Assembly (NCBI GenBank): GCA_965644315.1
Contig: CBFFRQ010000041.1
Location: 1-64,000, forward strand
Source of the DNA: Caecitellus pseudoparvulus
Lineage: Eukaryota > Bigyra: Bicosoecida
Direction: 5' to 3'
DNA length: 64,000 nt
The position numbers and the translations under genes were made by a program. The notes beneath the pieces are model-generated. The model was not told where the DNA came from and did not search any database. It worked only from the letters and a program-made list of their open reading frames with translations. Positions 1 through 10,518 of the stretch are shown piece after piece; the first letter of the stretch is position 1; each line of letters opens with the position of its first letter.

Positions 1-3000
1 GAGGAGCGATGGCCCCAGCCTCTCTCAAACTCCGCGTCCAGGAGCAACTCTCAATGCTGGACGAGGATGAGAGCAGCTGTCTGAGGGAGAGAAAGACGGC
101 AATGCGCACCTGCACCCGGCTCACTGCCAAGCTGAGGAAGAAGACCCTTGCTTGTGTCAAAGCGCGCATCAAAGACCTGGCCAAGTCTGACCCCTTCAAG
201 GCACACGTGCACATTCGGCGGCTTTCAGGGAGACCGCGCAACTCGGGCAGTTCGGCAATATCCTCAGTGATGACAGATACAGGATCCCTCAGCTCAGATC
301 CTGATACACTACGACAGGAGGTGGCGAAACAAATGGGTGCCATCATCAGCAAGCCTACTCCCCCTCGCACACCACTGAAGTATGGACTTGGTCGATTCCT
401 TCCTTCATCAACTCTGGAGTTCCAGCCTCCAGAAGACTGGCTTCCAAACACATCAGAGGTCCTCCGCTGTATGACTGCACTGAGCCTGCACCGCCACCCT
501 GGCTCAGGAAACTTCCAGGCGGAGCATATCAAGTACGCAAGCACACCCTTTCGCCTTGCATACGCTCAGACCTTGATCCACACCCTGTCAAGCGGATCGT
601 GCCCTGAACCGTACCATGGTGGAATAGGCACCCTGATCCCGAAGAAGACAAGCGAGGTGGGCCGGCCAGCAACTTACAGACTGATTGTCTGTAGGCCAGC
701 CCCTGCAAAGCTGTTCTTCTCAGCAGTGGCGGCCTCCCTGGAAAAGTGGATGTCCAGTTGGATATCTCCTGAGCAGGCGGGGTTCACAGCGCGACGCAAC
801 ACTCACGAACAAGTCATCGCCCTTCAAGAAGCAGTCAAAGGGCACTTGCGACACTCACCTTCAACTCGACAAGTTCTCATCCTGTTTGTTGATTTCAAAG
901 GGGCGTTTGACTCGGTCAGCCACTCCTGTATCACTGAGATTCTCAGAGATGCAAACGTCCCTGCTCCGCTTCTCAATCTGGTCAACAGCTACATGCATAA
1001 AGCAACCGTTTCCATCAACACGGCAGCAGGACTCTGCCCCCCCCTGCGTGTCACAACGGGTGTCCCACAAGGGGGTGCTCTTTCACCACTGCTTTTCAAG
1101 ATTGCAATCGACGTTGTCTCAAAGCGTTTGGCAGAACTCCCGCAACAAGGGGTCCAAGGCACTGGTATCTCAACTCCTGACGGATACCTCACGCATACGT
1201 TGTATGCAGACGACTTGGCGTGCTTAGCTACTACCCCATCAGGACTAAATCGAATGTTCAAAGAGGTCAAGACGATTGGAGAACGATCAGGGTTGCTGAT
1301 CAACCCCAAGAAGAGTGGGGTCATGATCATCCCTGGTCGTGATGGGACTTCATCACAACACACCAGCGACAGACAGAAGGCCCTATGGAGATCGAAGCAC
1401 CTGAGAAGTGGTGAAGAGCTGAAAGTGAACGGCACGCCCATCACACGAACTCCCACGTACATGTACCTCGGAGTCCCTATGGCTGAAAACCTCATCCGGT
1501 CCAGAGCACTTGCACTTGAGAAGGCGCAGATGGCCTGCACACATGCTGGGTTCTCCTGCGGAGCGGTCTTCTCAGGGGCATGGTTAGGAGTGAAGCTGAA
1601 GAACCAGATTGGAAGAGCCATTGTTACATCCTCAGCCGACTATGTCCTGTGCACACAAGCCAACAGCCTCTTGATACCTCTGCGACAAGTTGACCGGGGT
1701 GTGTCCAAAGCCCTGAGCAAGAGCCTTCTCTGTACACAGAGCTCACTCATGAGGCCACACAGTGCCGCAACACTCACACTATGCGGTATCAAGCCAGCCC
1801 ACATCAGGTCAACACAGCTTCGTGTGAACCTCTTCCGGAAGATGCTTGCACGCCTCCATGACCGCTCCCCCTTGGCAAAGTCCCTCCTCCTCACCATTCC
1901 CCAAGCCATAGACATGCTACCACCAAGCATCTCGACCGCGTTCGTCGTCCAAAGCACTGTACAACTGCAGCACCACCAAGCCAAACAAACGCCACTACCT
2001 TGGGCACTGTTTGGGATCCTTGACCTGTGGATGTATGGATGTCTGCCCGATCTGAACGATCTGAAAGATGCTTGCCTGGCAGAGGGGTCACGAAAGCAGC
2101 AAGCACTCACAGCAGTTCTCACATGTCTGAAGAAGCCACCACACTCTGCGAAGATCGAGGTGATGGGCATTGCGGTACCACCCCTGGCAACTATAGACAC
2201 CCCTCCGCAGTTTCAGTCACTCACATCATGGCAGACACGACACCAGGTGGTTGCCTCATATCTGCATGTGGTGCAAACCAAGCAAAGCATAGCAGCCGGC
2301 TACTCCACATCGTCAAGACTCCCAAGCGCCATCAAACCACGCCCTCATCACGTTGGCATTGGAGCACAACACTTCACAATGCTGCACCCGATCCCATCTG
2401 GGATCAGTCCCCTCCTGTGGGCATGCGCCGAGGACAAGCCTCTCTGCAACATGGTTCATCAGTGGCAGACACTACAACTCTTACATGGAGGGGATGACCC
2501 AACACTCTACTCGACCTGTCCACTGTGTGCCACTGAAGTCCCTGCAGACCTCCACCGCCACGTCATCCTCCACTGCCACAACCTCAACACACCAAGGCGA
2601 GCAGCCATTGAGAGACTTGCAAATCTCCTTCAAGAATGTGAGGACGAGGCAAGCACTCCGAAGACAACTGTCCAACACCCACCTCAAGCTGTGACTAGAG
2701 CCATACGTGCCAGCTTCACTAGCTTGTGCGTTCCGGAAGACCATGAAGAAGCCATGTACCGCCTCATTCTCTGTGGTCAATGGCCATGGTATTGGGGACA
2801 AGGCGATACAGGCCAACAAACATCCAGAGAGCAGGCCAGTGTGTACAGCTTTCCATACATAAGGTTCCACAAGGGGACACAGAAAAGATCTCCACCCCGC
2901 TCTTGGAAGGATCTCCAGCGGCGCGCTGCTGAGTTTGCTGGGGACGCATGGCGAGCAGTCGTGGCAGCCTTTCTTCGAGACAGGCACCCCGATAGACTCC

Positions 3001-3242
3001 ATGTACACTCCCATGCAAGGCATCTCTGGTGGTCAGTGTTCGGCAGAGACACTCCACTCCCTGGGCACAGAGACGCAGATGCCTCTGTAGTCACCAAGCA
3101 TCCCCGACCACCCAAACCTGCAAGAGTTAGACGCTTCTTTCCAGCACGAGCCGGACAAGTACCTTCCCATGAAGGCAAGGTACAGCAAACTTTGCGGAGT
3201 ATGATTCGCCGGAACGTGGACGCTCAACACGACAGCTCCTGA
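1..3242 (+). CDS. Retroelement reverse transcriptase ORF, 5'-partial
   Basis: The reading frame is open from the window edge, so the first ATG at base 9 is probably internal. The protein aligns along its whole length with residues of about 420-1495 of the neighbouring element's ORF. Visible reverse transcriptase motifs, counting from the ATG at 9, are motif A FVDFKGAFDSVSH (Asp 295), motif B GVPQGGALSPLLF, and motif C LYADDLACLA (Asp 401 and 402). A C-terminal zinc knuckle CPLC-x10-H-x4-C starts near residue 837. No stop or frameshift interrupts it, so this half could still be active. Function: target-primed cDNA synthesis of its own RNA. The upstream endonuclease domain is not in view. Confidence 0.9.
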   Translation, partial: GAMAPASLKLRVQEQLSMLDEDESSCLRERKTAMRTCTRLTAKLRKKTLACVKARIKDLAKSDPFKAHVHIRRLSGRPRNSGSSAISSVMTDTGSLSSDPDTLRQEVAKQMGAIISKPTPPRTPLKYGLGRFLPSSTLEFQPPEDWLPNTSEVLRCMTALSLHRHPGSGNFQAEHIKYASTPFRLAYAQTLIHTLSSGSCPEPYHGGIGTLIPKKTSEVGRPATYRLIVCRPAPAKLFFSAVAASLEKWMSSWISPEQAGFTARRNTHEQVIALQEAVKGHLRHSPSTRQVLILFVDFKGAFDSVSHSCITEILRDANVPAPLLNLVNSYMHKATVSINTAAGLCPPLRVTTGVPQGGALSPLLFKIAIDVVSKRLAELPQQGVQGTGISTPDGYLTHTLYADDLACLATTPSGLNRMFKEVKTIGERSGLLINPKKSGVMIIPGRDGTSSQHTSDRQKALWRSKHLRSGEELKVNGTPITRTPTYMYLGVPMAENLIRSRALALEKAQMACTHAGFSCGAVFSGAWLGVKLKNQIGRAIVTSSADYVLCTQANSLLIPLRQVDRGVSKALSKSLLCTQSSLMRPHSAATLTLCGIKPAHIRSTQLRVNLFRKMLARLHDRSPLAKSLLLTIPQAIDMLPPSISTAFVVQSTVQLQHHQAKQTPLPWALFGILDLWMYGCLPDLNDLKDACLAEGSRKQQALTAVLTCLKKPPHSAKIEVMGIAVPPLATIDTPPQFQSLTSWQTRHQVVASYLHVVQTKQSIAAGYSTSSRLPSAIKPRPHHVGIGAQHFTMLHPIPSGISPLLWACAEDKPLCNMVHQWQTLQLLHGGDDPTLYSTCPLCATEVPADLHRHVILHCHNLNTPRRAAIERLANLLQECEDEASTPKTTVQHPPQAVTRAIRASFTSLCVPEDHEEAMYRLILCGQWPWYWGQGDTGQQTSREQASVYSFPYIRFHKGTQKRSPPRSWKDLQRRAAEFAGDAWRAVVAAFLRDRHPDRLHVHSHARHLWWSVFGRDTPLPGHRDADASVVTKHPRPPKPARVRRFFPARAGQVPSHEGKVQQTLRSMIRRNVDAQHDSS

Positions 3243-3362
3243 CAATCTTCGCTCTCAACCACCCTCTGAAAAGTGTGGCAAGAGTCGTCGTGTCCCCCCC
3301 CACCGACCCACATGCTCCTAGACACCACCTTCGATTCCCCACATTATAACAAACAACGCCCT

Positions 3363-4362
3363 GACAAGCATACACAGGTCATGCACCCTGCCTGCTGCTG
3401 GATCCTGACCATGCAGCACCGCTGCGTGCCGCCCGTCGCCCCCCAACACCTCCTTCATGGCCAATCCGCCGGTCTACAGGCCGCCACACCATCCCATCCG
3501 GGCCACGATACTGACATGACAGCATACACAGGTCATGCACCCTGCCTGCTACTGGACCCTGACCATGCAGCACCGCTGCGTGCCGCCCGTCGCCCCCCAA
3601 CACCTCCTTCATGGCCAATCCGCCGGCCCACAGGCCGCCACACCATCCCATCCGGGCCACGATACTGACATGACAGCATACACAGGTCATGCACCCTGCC
3701 TGCTACTAGACCCTGACCATGCAGCACCGCTGCGTGCCGCCCGTCGCCCTCCAACACCTCCTTCATGGCCAATCCGCCGGCCCACACGCTGCCACACCAT
3801 CCCATCCGGGCCACGATACTGACCTGACAGCATACACAGGTCATGCACCCTGCCTGCTGCTGGATCCTGACCATGCAGCACCGCTGCGTGCCGCCCGTCG
3901 CCCTCCAACACCTCCTTCATGGCCAATCCGCCGGCCCACACGCTGCCACACCATCCCATCCGGGCCACGATACTGACCTGACAGCATACACAGGTCATGC
4001 ACCCTGCCTGCTACTGGACCCTGACCATGCAGCACCGCTGCGTGCCGCCCGTCGCCCTCCAACACCTCCTTCATGGCCAATCCGCCGGCCTACAGGCCGC
4101 CACACCATCCCATCCGGGCCACGATACTGACCTGACAGCATACACAGGTCATGCACCCTGCCTGCTACTGGACCCTGACCATGCAGCACCGCTGCGTGCC
4201 GCCCGTCGCCCTCCAACACCTCCTTCATGGCCAATCCGCCGGCCCACACGCTGCCACACCATCCCATCCGGGCCACGATACTGACCTGACAGCATACACA
4301 GGTCATGCACCCTGCCTGCTACTGGACCCTGACCATGCAGCACCGCTGCGTACCGCCCGACG
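3363..4362 (+). repeat. 154-bp tandem satellite, about 6.5 units
   Basis: The marker ATGCACCCTGCCTGCT recurs at 3381, 3535, 3689, 3843, 3997, 4151 and 4305, exactly 154 bp apart. Units differ by only a few substitutions (for example CTGCTGGATCC versus CTACTGGACCC, and ATGACAG versus CTGACAG). The last unit breaks off near 4362. Because 154 is not a multiple of 3, the repeat throws up many short open frames on both strands, which I treat as artefacts. It lies between the reverse transcriptase stop and the structured 3' end of element A. It is absent from element B, so it is either an expansion within this element's 3' region or an older subtelomeric satellite captured by it. Confidence 0.95.
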
Positions 4363-4824
4363 CCCTACTTGCGCTTGTCTGCTGACAGCGCGCCAGCGCT
4401 CACAGCCCCAGCAAGTGGTGAAGTCAGGATCCCGTGACGCGACACGATTAAATGATGCAGGACTTGCACGATGATAACACTTTATCCAAGCAGTTGATCT
4501 GTTCGTGCTGCAACAGTCGCTCCACAGCTCATGGGCTCACCTGTACAATTGCGGAAAACGCACATGGATCCTTCGATTTCCGCACACGCACCTGCTCTCC
4601 AAAGCCATGAAACCGGCGCACGTGCAAAGAGAATGCCCTTTCAGTGACTAATTTTACGTTCCTGCATGAAGTGGTGTTGAGATTGTGACTGAAAAGTGTG
4701 AGCCCCGGTGTGATTGCCTGGTTTGCTGAACTGTGGCACCTACAAGTTCCGTGAATGATGGGAAAATCAGTGTTTCGAGGACCACCAAGACCTTTTCCTT
4801 TTGGAGCGGATACTGAAGTATCCT
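4363..4824 (+). other. 3' untranslated region of element A, no gene seen
   Basis: These 460 bases link the satellite to the structured 3' RNA copies. I see no convincing coding frame, tRNA or repeat. Base composition is less GC-rich than the flanking coding DNA. Confidence 0.5.
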
Positions 4825-5000
4825 AGCACATGGCGACATATATAACGGACTTAAGTCTGTGTTTGTTGCAGAACCATGCAAATGGTAGCCATGCTGATGT
4901 GAGTGACCGCCTCGCGGTTTGTAACATCTACTGTGAAGCTCCAGCTGAACCGCACATGAACAAGTGTGGAAGTGAAATGCATTACATCTGACTAACCTAA
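4825..5000 (+). other. Structured 3' RNA, diverged copy A
   Basis: This is a degenerate version of the element at 5007-5197. Outer stem: CATGGC 4829-4834 with GCCATG 4888-4893. Second stem: ACGGAC 4845-4850 with GTCTGT 4855-4860 around TTAA. Third stem: ACCAT 4873-4877 with ATGGT 4882-4886, capped by a GNRA-type GCAA loop. Fourth stem: GATGT 4896-4900 with ACATC 4924-4928, enclosing ACCGC/GCGGT. Stem sequences differ from the other copies but pairing is kept. It ends AATGCATT...CTAACCTAA, matching the ends of the other two copies. It may be an internal duplicate of the 3' end or the remnant of an older insertion. Confidence 0.7.
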
Positions 5001-5006
5001 AGAAGG

Positions 5007-5179
5007 GCGGCTCATACAACGGACGTATGTCCGTGATGGCTGCAGACCCACGAGAGTGGGAGCCGCTGTGGTGCCTACTGCAGTGCATTCGTGTGCTGTG
5101 GTACGCAAGGCACCACGAGTGATGCCCAAGCTGTACCGTGCAAGAGTGTGCGGAGGCAAGTTGCAATGCATTGAGTGAG
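5007..5179 (+). other. Structured 3' RNA, copy B (3' end of element A)
   Basis: Stem P1 pairs GCGGCT 5007-5012 with AGCCGC 5061-5066. P2 pairs ACGGAC 5019-5024 with GTCCGT 5029-5034 around GTAT. P3 pairs CCCAC 5047-5051 with GTGGG 5056-5060 around a GAGA (GNRA) tetraloop. P4 pairs GTGGTGCCT 5068-5076 with AGGCACCAC 5108-5116 and encloses a smaller hairpin. A conserved single-stranded-looking stretch follows (GTGATGCCCAAGCTGTA, then AATGCATT), then the telomere-like tail. Its position at the extreme 3' end matches where reverse transcriptases of this class recognise their template RNA. That role is inferred. Confidence 0.8.
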
Positions 5180-5197
5180 CTAACCCCTAACCTAACC
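5180..5197 (+). repeat. Telomere-like C-rich tail of element A
   Basis: CTAACCCCTAACCTAACC follows the structured RNA. The same CTAACCCCTAACC follows copy C at 10519-10531, and CTAACCTAA ends copy A at 4992-5000. On a left chromosome arm this is the strand expected for CCCTAA-type telomeric repeat. Element B begins immediately after it. Confidence 0.8.
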
Positions 5198-8100
5198 TCG
5201 TGTCATGGAATGTTGCTGGGTCGTGTGGCCGCAACCTCCACAAGGTTCTCATCTGCGCCCAGTCTGTATGCCTCCGATCATCCAGACTGGTCCTCTGCCT
5301 CACGGAACCTGGTGGCCACGGTACACTTGACTCGGAAGTCACGGGGCTCCAGTGTTTCAGGCCCTCCCCCCCAGATCGTCCTCCCGGCCGCAGTGAGGTC
5401 GCACTCCTGGTCGACCGTCGTCTACGCGCCACGCAGATAGTCAACCTTGGACTCGATGGACGCTGTGTGGTCGCCTGCTCCATCCCCATGAAGCCAAGGC
5501 CCCTTGCTGTCATCGCGGCCTACGTGCCCAACTGGCACACGGCCCAGCGGAAGAAGCCACTTGCAGACCCAGACACTAAGCTGCCCCACCGCCAAGAGGT
5601 CTGGGAGCAGCTGGCCAACGCTGTGAAAAGTCTGCGAACCACGCATATGATCTCCCTTATGGGGGACCTCAACTGCCATCCTGGTGATGGAGGACTTCCT
5701 GCTTGGGACGCAGCATGCTGGCAGAACCGTACAGATGTTGCTGACCCCATCCCCGACGTCAAGGAGCTCGCCATCGTGTGCGAGCATGGCAACCTTGAGC
5801 CAGCCGGGCTCGCCGGCTGCTCCACCCATGCTACGAACGGCAGAGCCCTGGACCATATCCTCGTCTGCCCACTGCTCAAGGCTCAGGTCAAGGTGCCACA
5901 CACAGTGACGACAACATTCTCCAGTGCAGGCAAGCAGAATCCGGAGAAGTCGATCTTGAGTGACCACTACCTCCTGTCAGCAACAGTCCAAGTTATGATC
6001 CCTCCACGGCCAAAGGGTGCCCGGCATGCCCACTCTTCCTTCTCCGTGCCGCCATGGTGGGCATCATCTACACGTGAAGGGCGCAGGGCACAGACCATGC
6101 ACAGGCGGCTGCTTGACTCAGCCATCACTGCTTCCCCATCCCCCCAACCCGGCCAAGCTGCAGACGCCCTGCTGTCAGGCCTGGATGATATGGTTGCCGG
6201 TGCTGCCCGACAAGCCCATGCCAAGTGCAAAGTTGTGGCACCCCCATTGCTTCAGGCCCTCGCCGACATCCGGACCCTCAGCTCTGTCAAGAAGCGGATG
6301 ACAGTGAGGACGGGGCGGATCAAGAAGCAACTCCGCAAGCTTCATCGACGCCGGCACCTTCTTCAGCATAGCCAGTCACCCCATGCCCCAGCTGCCCTGC
6401 GTTGCGAGGATGAGCGTAAGCATATGCTCATGGAAGACCTTGCTGCCACTCAGGTTGAAAGGAAGAAGGCGATGCGCAAGTGTACTCGGCTGGTTGCCAA
6501 GAAGCACAAGGCTGCCATGTTTCAGGTCCAGCAGCGCATCCGGGACTTTGCCCGGCTTGACCCCTTCACTGCTCACCTGCATGTGCGGAAGCTGTCCGGC
6601 AGAAGGAGGAAGGGCACCTCGTCGTCCATCCAGTCAGTCATGGACGACAGCGGCACCCTCATCACAGACCCATCACAAGTGCGGGCTGTGGTCAGGGACC
6701 AGATGGCCCAGATCATCAGCCCCCCTCGACGCCAAGTCGTGTCCCTGAAGTTCGGACTGGGTCGGCTGCTCCCACTGGCCCCGACACACATGTCGACTGA
6801 AGCCGCCTGGACCCCGAGCGTGGACCATATCTTGAAGAAGATCCAGTCCCTGAGCCTCCACCGCAACCCTGGCACAGGGCACTACCAGGCTGAGCATGTC
6901 AAGTATGCCAGCGAAGACTTCCGGAAGAGGTACGCTGCCGCTCTTCAACAGGCCATCAGCACCGGGTCATGTCCAAGTCAGTACCACAGTGGGGTGGGGA
7001 CACTCATCCCCAAGACTGCCAGCAAGGCCGGGAGGGTGCAGACATACAGGCTCATTGTCTGCCGTCCCCCCCAGGCCAAGCTCTTCTTCTCGGTCGTGGC
7101 CTCGTGTGTCGAAGACTGGGTGCAGCACTGGATCTCACACGAGCAAGCGGGCTTTACTCACGCCCGCAACACCCACGAGCAGATCCTCGCCTTGCAGGAG
7201 GTGTCCACTGCCCACCTGCGCGCCAAGCCCACTGCCAGTGTCCTTGTCCTTTTCGTGGACTTCAAGAGTGCCTTTGACACTGTCAGCCACGAGGCGATAC
7301 TCGAGATCCTCGAGTCAGCAAACCTCCCACAGCCCCTGCTCAGCTGCGTGAAGGACTACATGCAGCGCGCCACAGTGGCCATCCACACTGGCCATGGTCT
7401 CTGCGACCCCCTCCCAGTCACCAACGGCGTCCCCCAGGGTGGCGCACTGTCACCTCTGCTGTTCAAGGTGGCCATCGATGTGCTCTCTCAACGCCTGAGA
7501 GAGCTGCCAAGTCAGGGAGTGTCAGGGGCAGGAGTGCCGACACCCCGCGGCCACGTCACGCATACTCTTTATGCGGACGACCTTGCTTGCCTTGCCACCA
7601 CCCCTGCTGCCCTCCATCGGATGTTCCTCGAAGTGAAGGCCTTGGGCAGCCGGGTGGGCTTGGCCATCAACCCGCGCAAGTCCGGGGTCATGGTCCTCAC
7701 CGGGGCGCAGCAGGTCAATGGGGTGTCAGCCACGGAGCGGCGGAAGCTCATCTGGCGATCCCGGTGGCTGAGGTCAGGGCAGTCCATGAAGGTCAAGGGG
7801 ACACCCATCCAGCGCACGAGCACCTACTCGTACTTGGGTGTCCCCCTGTCTGAAACTGTCAGCCGAACCCGACTGCTTGCCACGAGGCAGGCCACTCTAT
7901 CCTGCACTCGGGCTGGGTTCGGCTGCGGTGCCCTCCTCAGTAGTGCGTGGCTGAGTCCGATCCTGAAGCAGCGGATCGGCACTGCATCTATCAACAGTGC
8001 CGCCGACTACATCTTGGCGTCCCAGGTCAGCAACTCGGTGCTGCCTTTGCGGGACGTCGACCGTGGACTTGCCATCGCCTTCAGCAAGGCCCAGCTGGGG

Positions 8101-9687
8101 ATGCAAAGCTCGCTGGCACGCATGCACAACTATGCGAAGCTTGCTGTGTGCGGCGTCTTGCCAACACACATCCGGGCGACGAAACTCCGCAGCAACATCT
8201 TCATGAAGCTGCTGAAGAATGTCCAAGTGCCCACCCCCATGGCCAAGGCGCTGTCCATCAGCCTGCGCCAAGCCCTGGACCTGCTGCCCTCCCCCCTGGA
8301 CATGGCCGGCATCTTCTTGGCCAATGTCCGCCTCGACAGGCCAGGCGCCGGAGGCATCCCAGATCCGTGGGCCTTACACGGTCTACTCGACCTCTGGCTC
8401 CTTGGATGCCTCCCTGACCGCGCACGCCTGGAGGCTGTGTGCCTGGAGCCGCCGCCTGGCTCGGCACCAGACGCACACGGGGTCGACATCACCGCTGGGA
8501 TGGACCCCGCACCCCCCAAGATCCAGCTGCTTGGACTCGCGGCGGCGGAGTCCTCGGATCTGTCCGCGGCCCCCCAGTTCCCGGACACCACCCCCTGGGC
8601 CACTCGGCAACGCGTCGTTGCCTCCTTCCTCCATGTGGCCCAGACGGTCAGGTGCAGTGCAGTTGGCTACACTCCCACGGGGGAGATGAAGGCCACCAGG
8701 CGTCCGAAGGAGTACCACATCGGTGTGGGCGCTCGCTTCTTCGCCTGGCTGCACCCGATCCCTTCCTCTGTGAACCCAGTCTTCTGGGTCCACGAAGGTG
8801 ATCAGGAGAGACGTGTGAAGGTGCACCTGTGGCAGACGCTTCAAGTGTTCAACGGGGATGACACCCCTACACTGTTCAGCGCCTGCCCCTTGTGCCACAG
8901 CGTCTCGTGGTGCAGCCTGCAGGAGCACGTCCTTCTTGACTGCCCCCACCACGCTCTGGTCCCTGCGAGAAGGTCCGCCCTGTCCGAGGTGCGGACCTTC
9001 ATGTCCAGATCCAATGATGCAGTGAGGGGGGTTGCCAACTGCCAGTACCTTGAAGTACCCCCCTCACTGCTGGATGCCGTCGTCCATGCCGAAGAAGGCC
9101 GCTTGTTGGGCCGCCCGCGTCGCCTGCTGCTGCTGCGACTGCTGCTGTGCGGCCAGTGGCCCCACCGATGGGGCCAGCCCCCGGCACAGCAGCCTTGGAG
9201 TCCCGAGGCAGCCGCGGTCCTGAGTAACCCCCATGTCACTCTCCGCGGCTCCTCGGGTCCACTCCGCCCCCCCAAGTACTGGCGCGAGGCCCTGGTAGCC
9301 GCCACGGGCCTCGCTGTATCTGCGTGGGACGCGGTGGTGACTTGCATGCTCAGCCTTACCTCTCGTGCCGACCGTCACATCCAGAGGCACGCCCGGTACC
9401 TCTGGTGGGCGGCACATGGGCGAACTTGTCCTCTCCCAGGTTACTCGGCTCCTGATCCGAGTACTGTGAGGAAGCATGTGCGGGACGTGAAGACGCGGCG
9501 CTTCGAGCGCACTTACTTTCCTGTCAGGTCCCCTCGTCGGCCGCCTCGCTCCTTCACGAGGCAGGCCACCTTGCTCGACTTCGGGCTGGCACGGCCGGAA
9601 GTCCACGAGGAACCTCCGGCACCGTCGATGTCATCCTTGGCGTCGTCCTCTGGGTCGTCCTCGAAGTGCTCGTCAGACTCTGAGTAG
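5198..9687 (+). CDS. Endonuclease-reverse transcriptase polyprotein of element B
   Basis: The frame is open from just after the TAA at 5188-5190 inside the telomere-like tail. No ATG precedes the first endonuclease motif, so the start codon is unknown. Residues counted from 5200: APE-type endonuclease with WNVAGS (3-8), GDLNCHPGD (about 155-163), the catalytic pair RALDHILVC and SDH (254-256). A basic linker follows. Reverse transcriptase then has FVDFKSAFDTVSH (Asp 687), GVPQGGALSPLLF and LYADDLACLA (Asp 793 and 794). Zinc knuckle CPLC starts at 1229. The ORF is uninterrupted for about 1,495 codons, so the copy looks recent. It is clearly related to, but well diverged from, the protein of element A. 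The lack of an ATG-led N terminus is the main oddity. Confidence 0.93.
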
Positions 9688-10354
9688 CGGGCGATGTGTG
9701 CAGAGCGCGGCGCGAGGCGGTGCAAGCTTACGGCGTGGCGTGGTGACAACCACGGTCGTGGCTGAGCGAAGTGCGAGAGCAGGGTGATGTGATGTCCTTG
9801 ATGAATGACGGAACCTGCGGAAAGTTGGAAGATGATGAGGTGTATATGTCCAGTATACTTACATGATGGCTCGGGGTCCATGTGCAGCTCGAGATAGATT
9901 CCTGTGACGGAGCGCGCGGAATTTGGCAGGGTGAACACGCGGGCGCGCGGGGCAACGTCGCAGGCGGGGCGCACCGGTCCTCAGGGCCTTGATCGATGGA
10001 ATGACTGGATGATCTGTGAAGAAAGGGAGGTGTTCTTGGTGTTCTTGGTGCGCGGGTGGCGTTGTTCCGGCGGTGCGCGCTGCTACCACCGGCGTGGTGC
10101 AGTGCAGCACCGTCGTGAAACGCCACCCGAAGGCGGCCACTGCGGCTCAGGACAGCGCGCAGTGGCCCCAGGCACACGTGCAGTGCCTGGCAAGGGCCAG
10201 GAGAAGCGGGGGGTTTCTGAATTATGAAGCGAAGTGTGGACTGGGACGAAGCAGGAGTGGACCCGGCCCCCTCTGGCTCAGCCGACTGAGCCGAGAGGGC
10301 GCGGGCGGGGCAGTTCGACACGTATGGGCGGGCGCGGGCGCGCCCTAGCAAGCG
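9688..10354 (+). other. 3' untranslated region of element B, no gene seen
   Basis: GC-rich sequence between the polyprotein stop and the structured 3' RNA. Short open frames occur on both strands, as expected at this base composition, but none has a recognisable domain. It does not resemble the 3' region of element A and lacks the 154-bp satellite. Confidence 0.5.
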
Positions 10355-10518
10355 GCGGCTCATACAACGGACGTATGTCCGTGATGGCTGCAGACCCACG
10401 AGAGTGGGAGCCGCTGTAGCGCTCCTGGTGTGCCTTGTGCACAGCAGCGAGCGCTACATGTGATGCCCAAGCTGTATCGCGTGCAAGCGTGAAGGCGACA
10501 TGCAATGCATTAAATGAG
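10355..10518 (+). other. Structured 3' RNA, copy C (3' end of element B)
   Basis: P1 (GCGGCT 10355-10360 with AGCCGC 10409-10414), P2 (ACGGAC 10367-10372 with GTCCGT 10377-10382, loop GTAT) and P3 (CCCAC/GTGGG with a GAGA loop) are identical to copy B. P4 is GTAGCGCTC 10416-10424 with GAGCGCTAC 10449-10457. Compared with copy B, four of its nine base pairs have changed on both strands and all nine still pair, while its loop is unrelated in sequence. Downstream, GTGATGCCCAAGCTGTA and TGCAATGCATT are conserved. The telomere-like tail starts at 10519. Confidence 0.85.

Larger units (their letters stand above)
1..5197 (+). mobile_element. Non-LTR retroelement A (left copy, 5' end outside window)
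   Basis: This is the left member of a head-to-tail pair of autonomous non-LTR retroelements. It holds the reverse transcriptase half of the ORF (to 3242), a 154-bp satellite (about 3363-4362), an untranslated 3' region, and two successive copies of a structured 3' RNA. It ends in a C-rich telomere-like tail at 5180-5197. No long terminal repeats are seen. The copy at 5198-10531 has the same layout and a related protein, so the endonuclease half of this element should lie to the left of the window. The tail touches the first bases of the next element. I infer target-primed reverse transcription on telomeric DNA. Confidence 0.85.

Noticed and set aside
3273-4474. Many short open frames of about 80-107 codons on both strands
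   Set aside because: They come from the 154-bp satellite, whose length is not a multiple of 3, so each unit shifts frame. No domain and no plausible start signals.
4825-5197. A hammerhead, HDV-like or twister self-cleaving ribozyme at the retroelement end
   Set aside because: The four-stem fold lacks the hammerhead core (CUGAUGA...GAAA) and I could not form the HDV double pseudoknot. It also sits at the 3' end, whereas HDV-like ribozymes of this element class sit at the 5' end.
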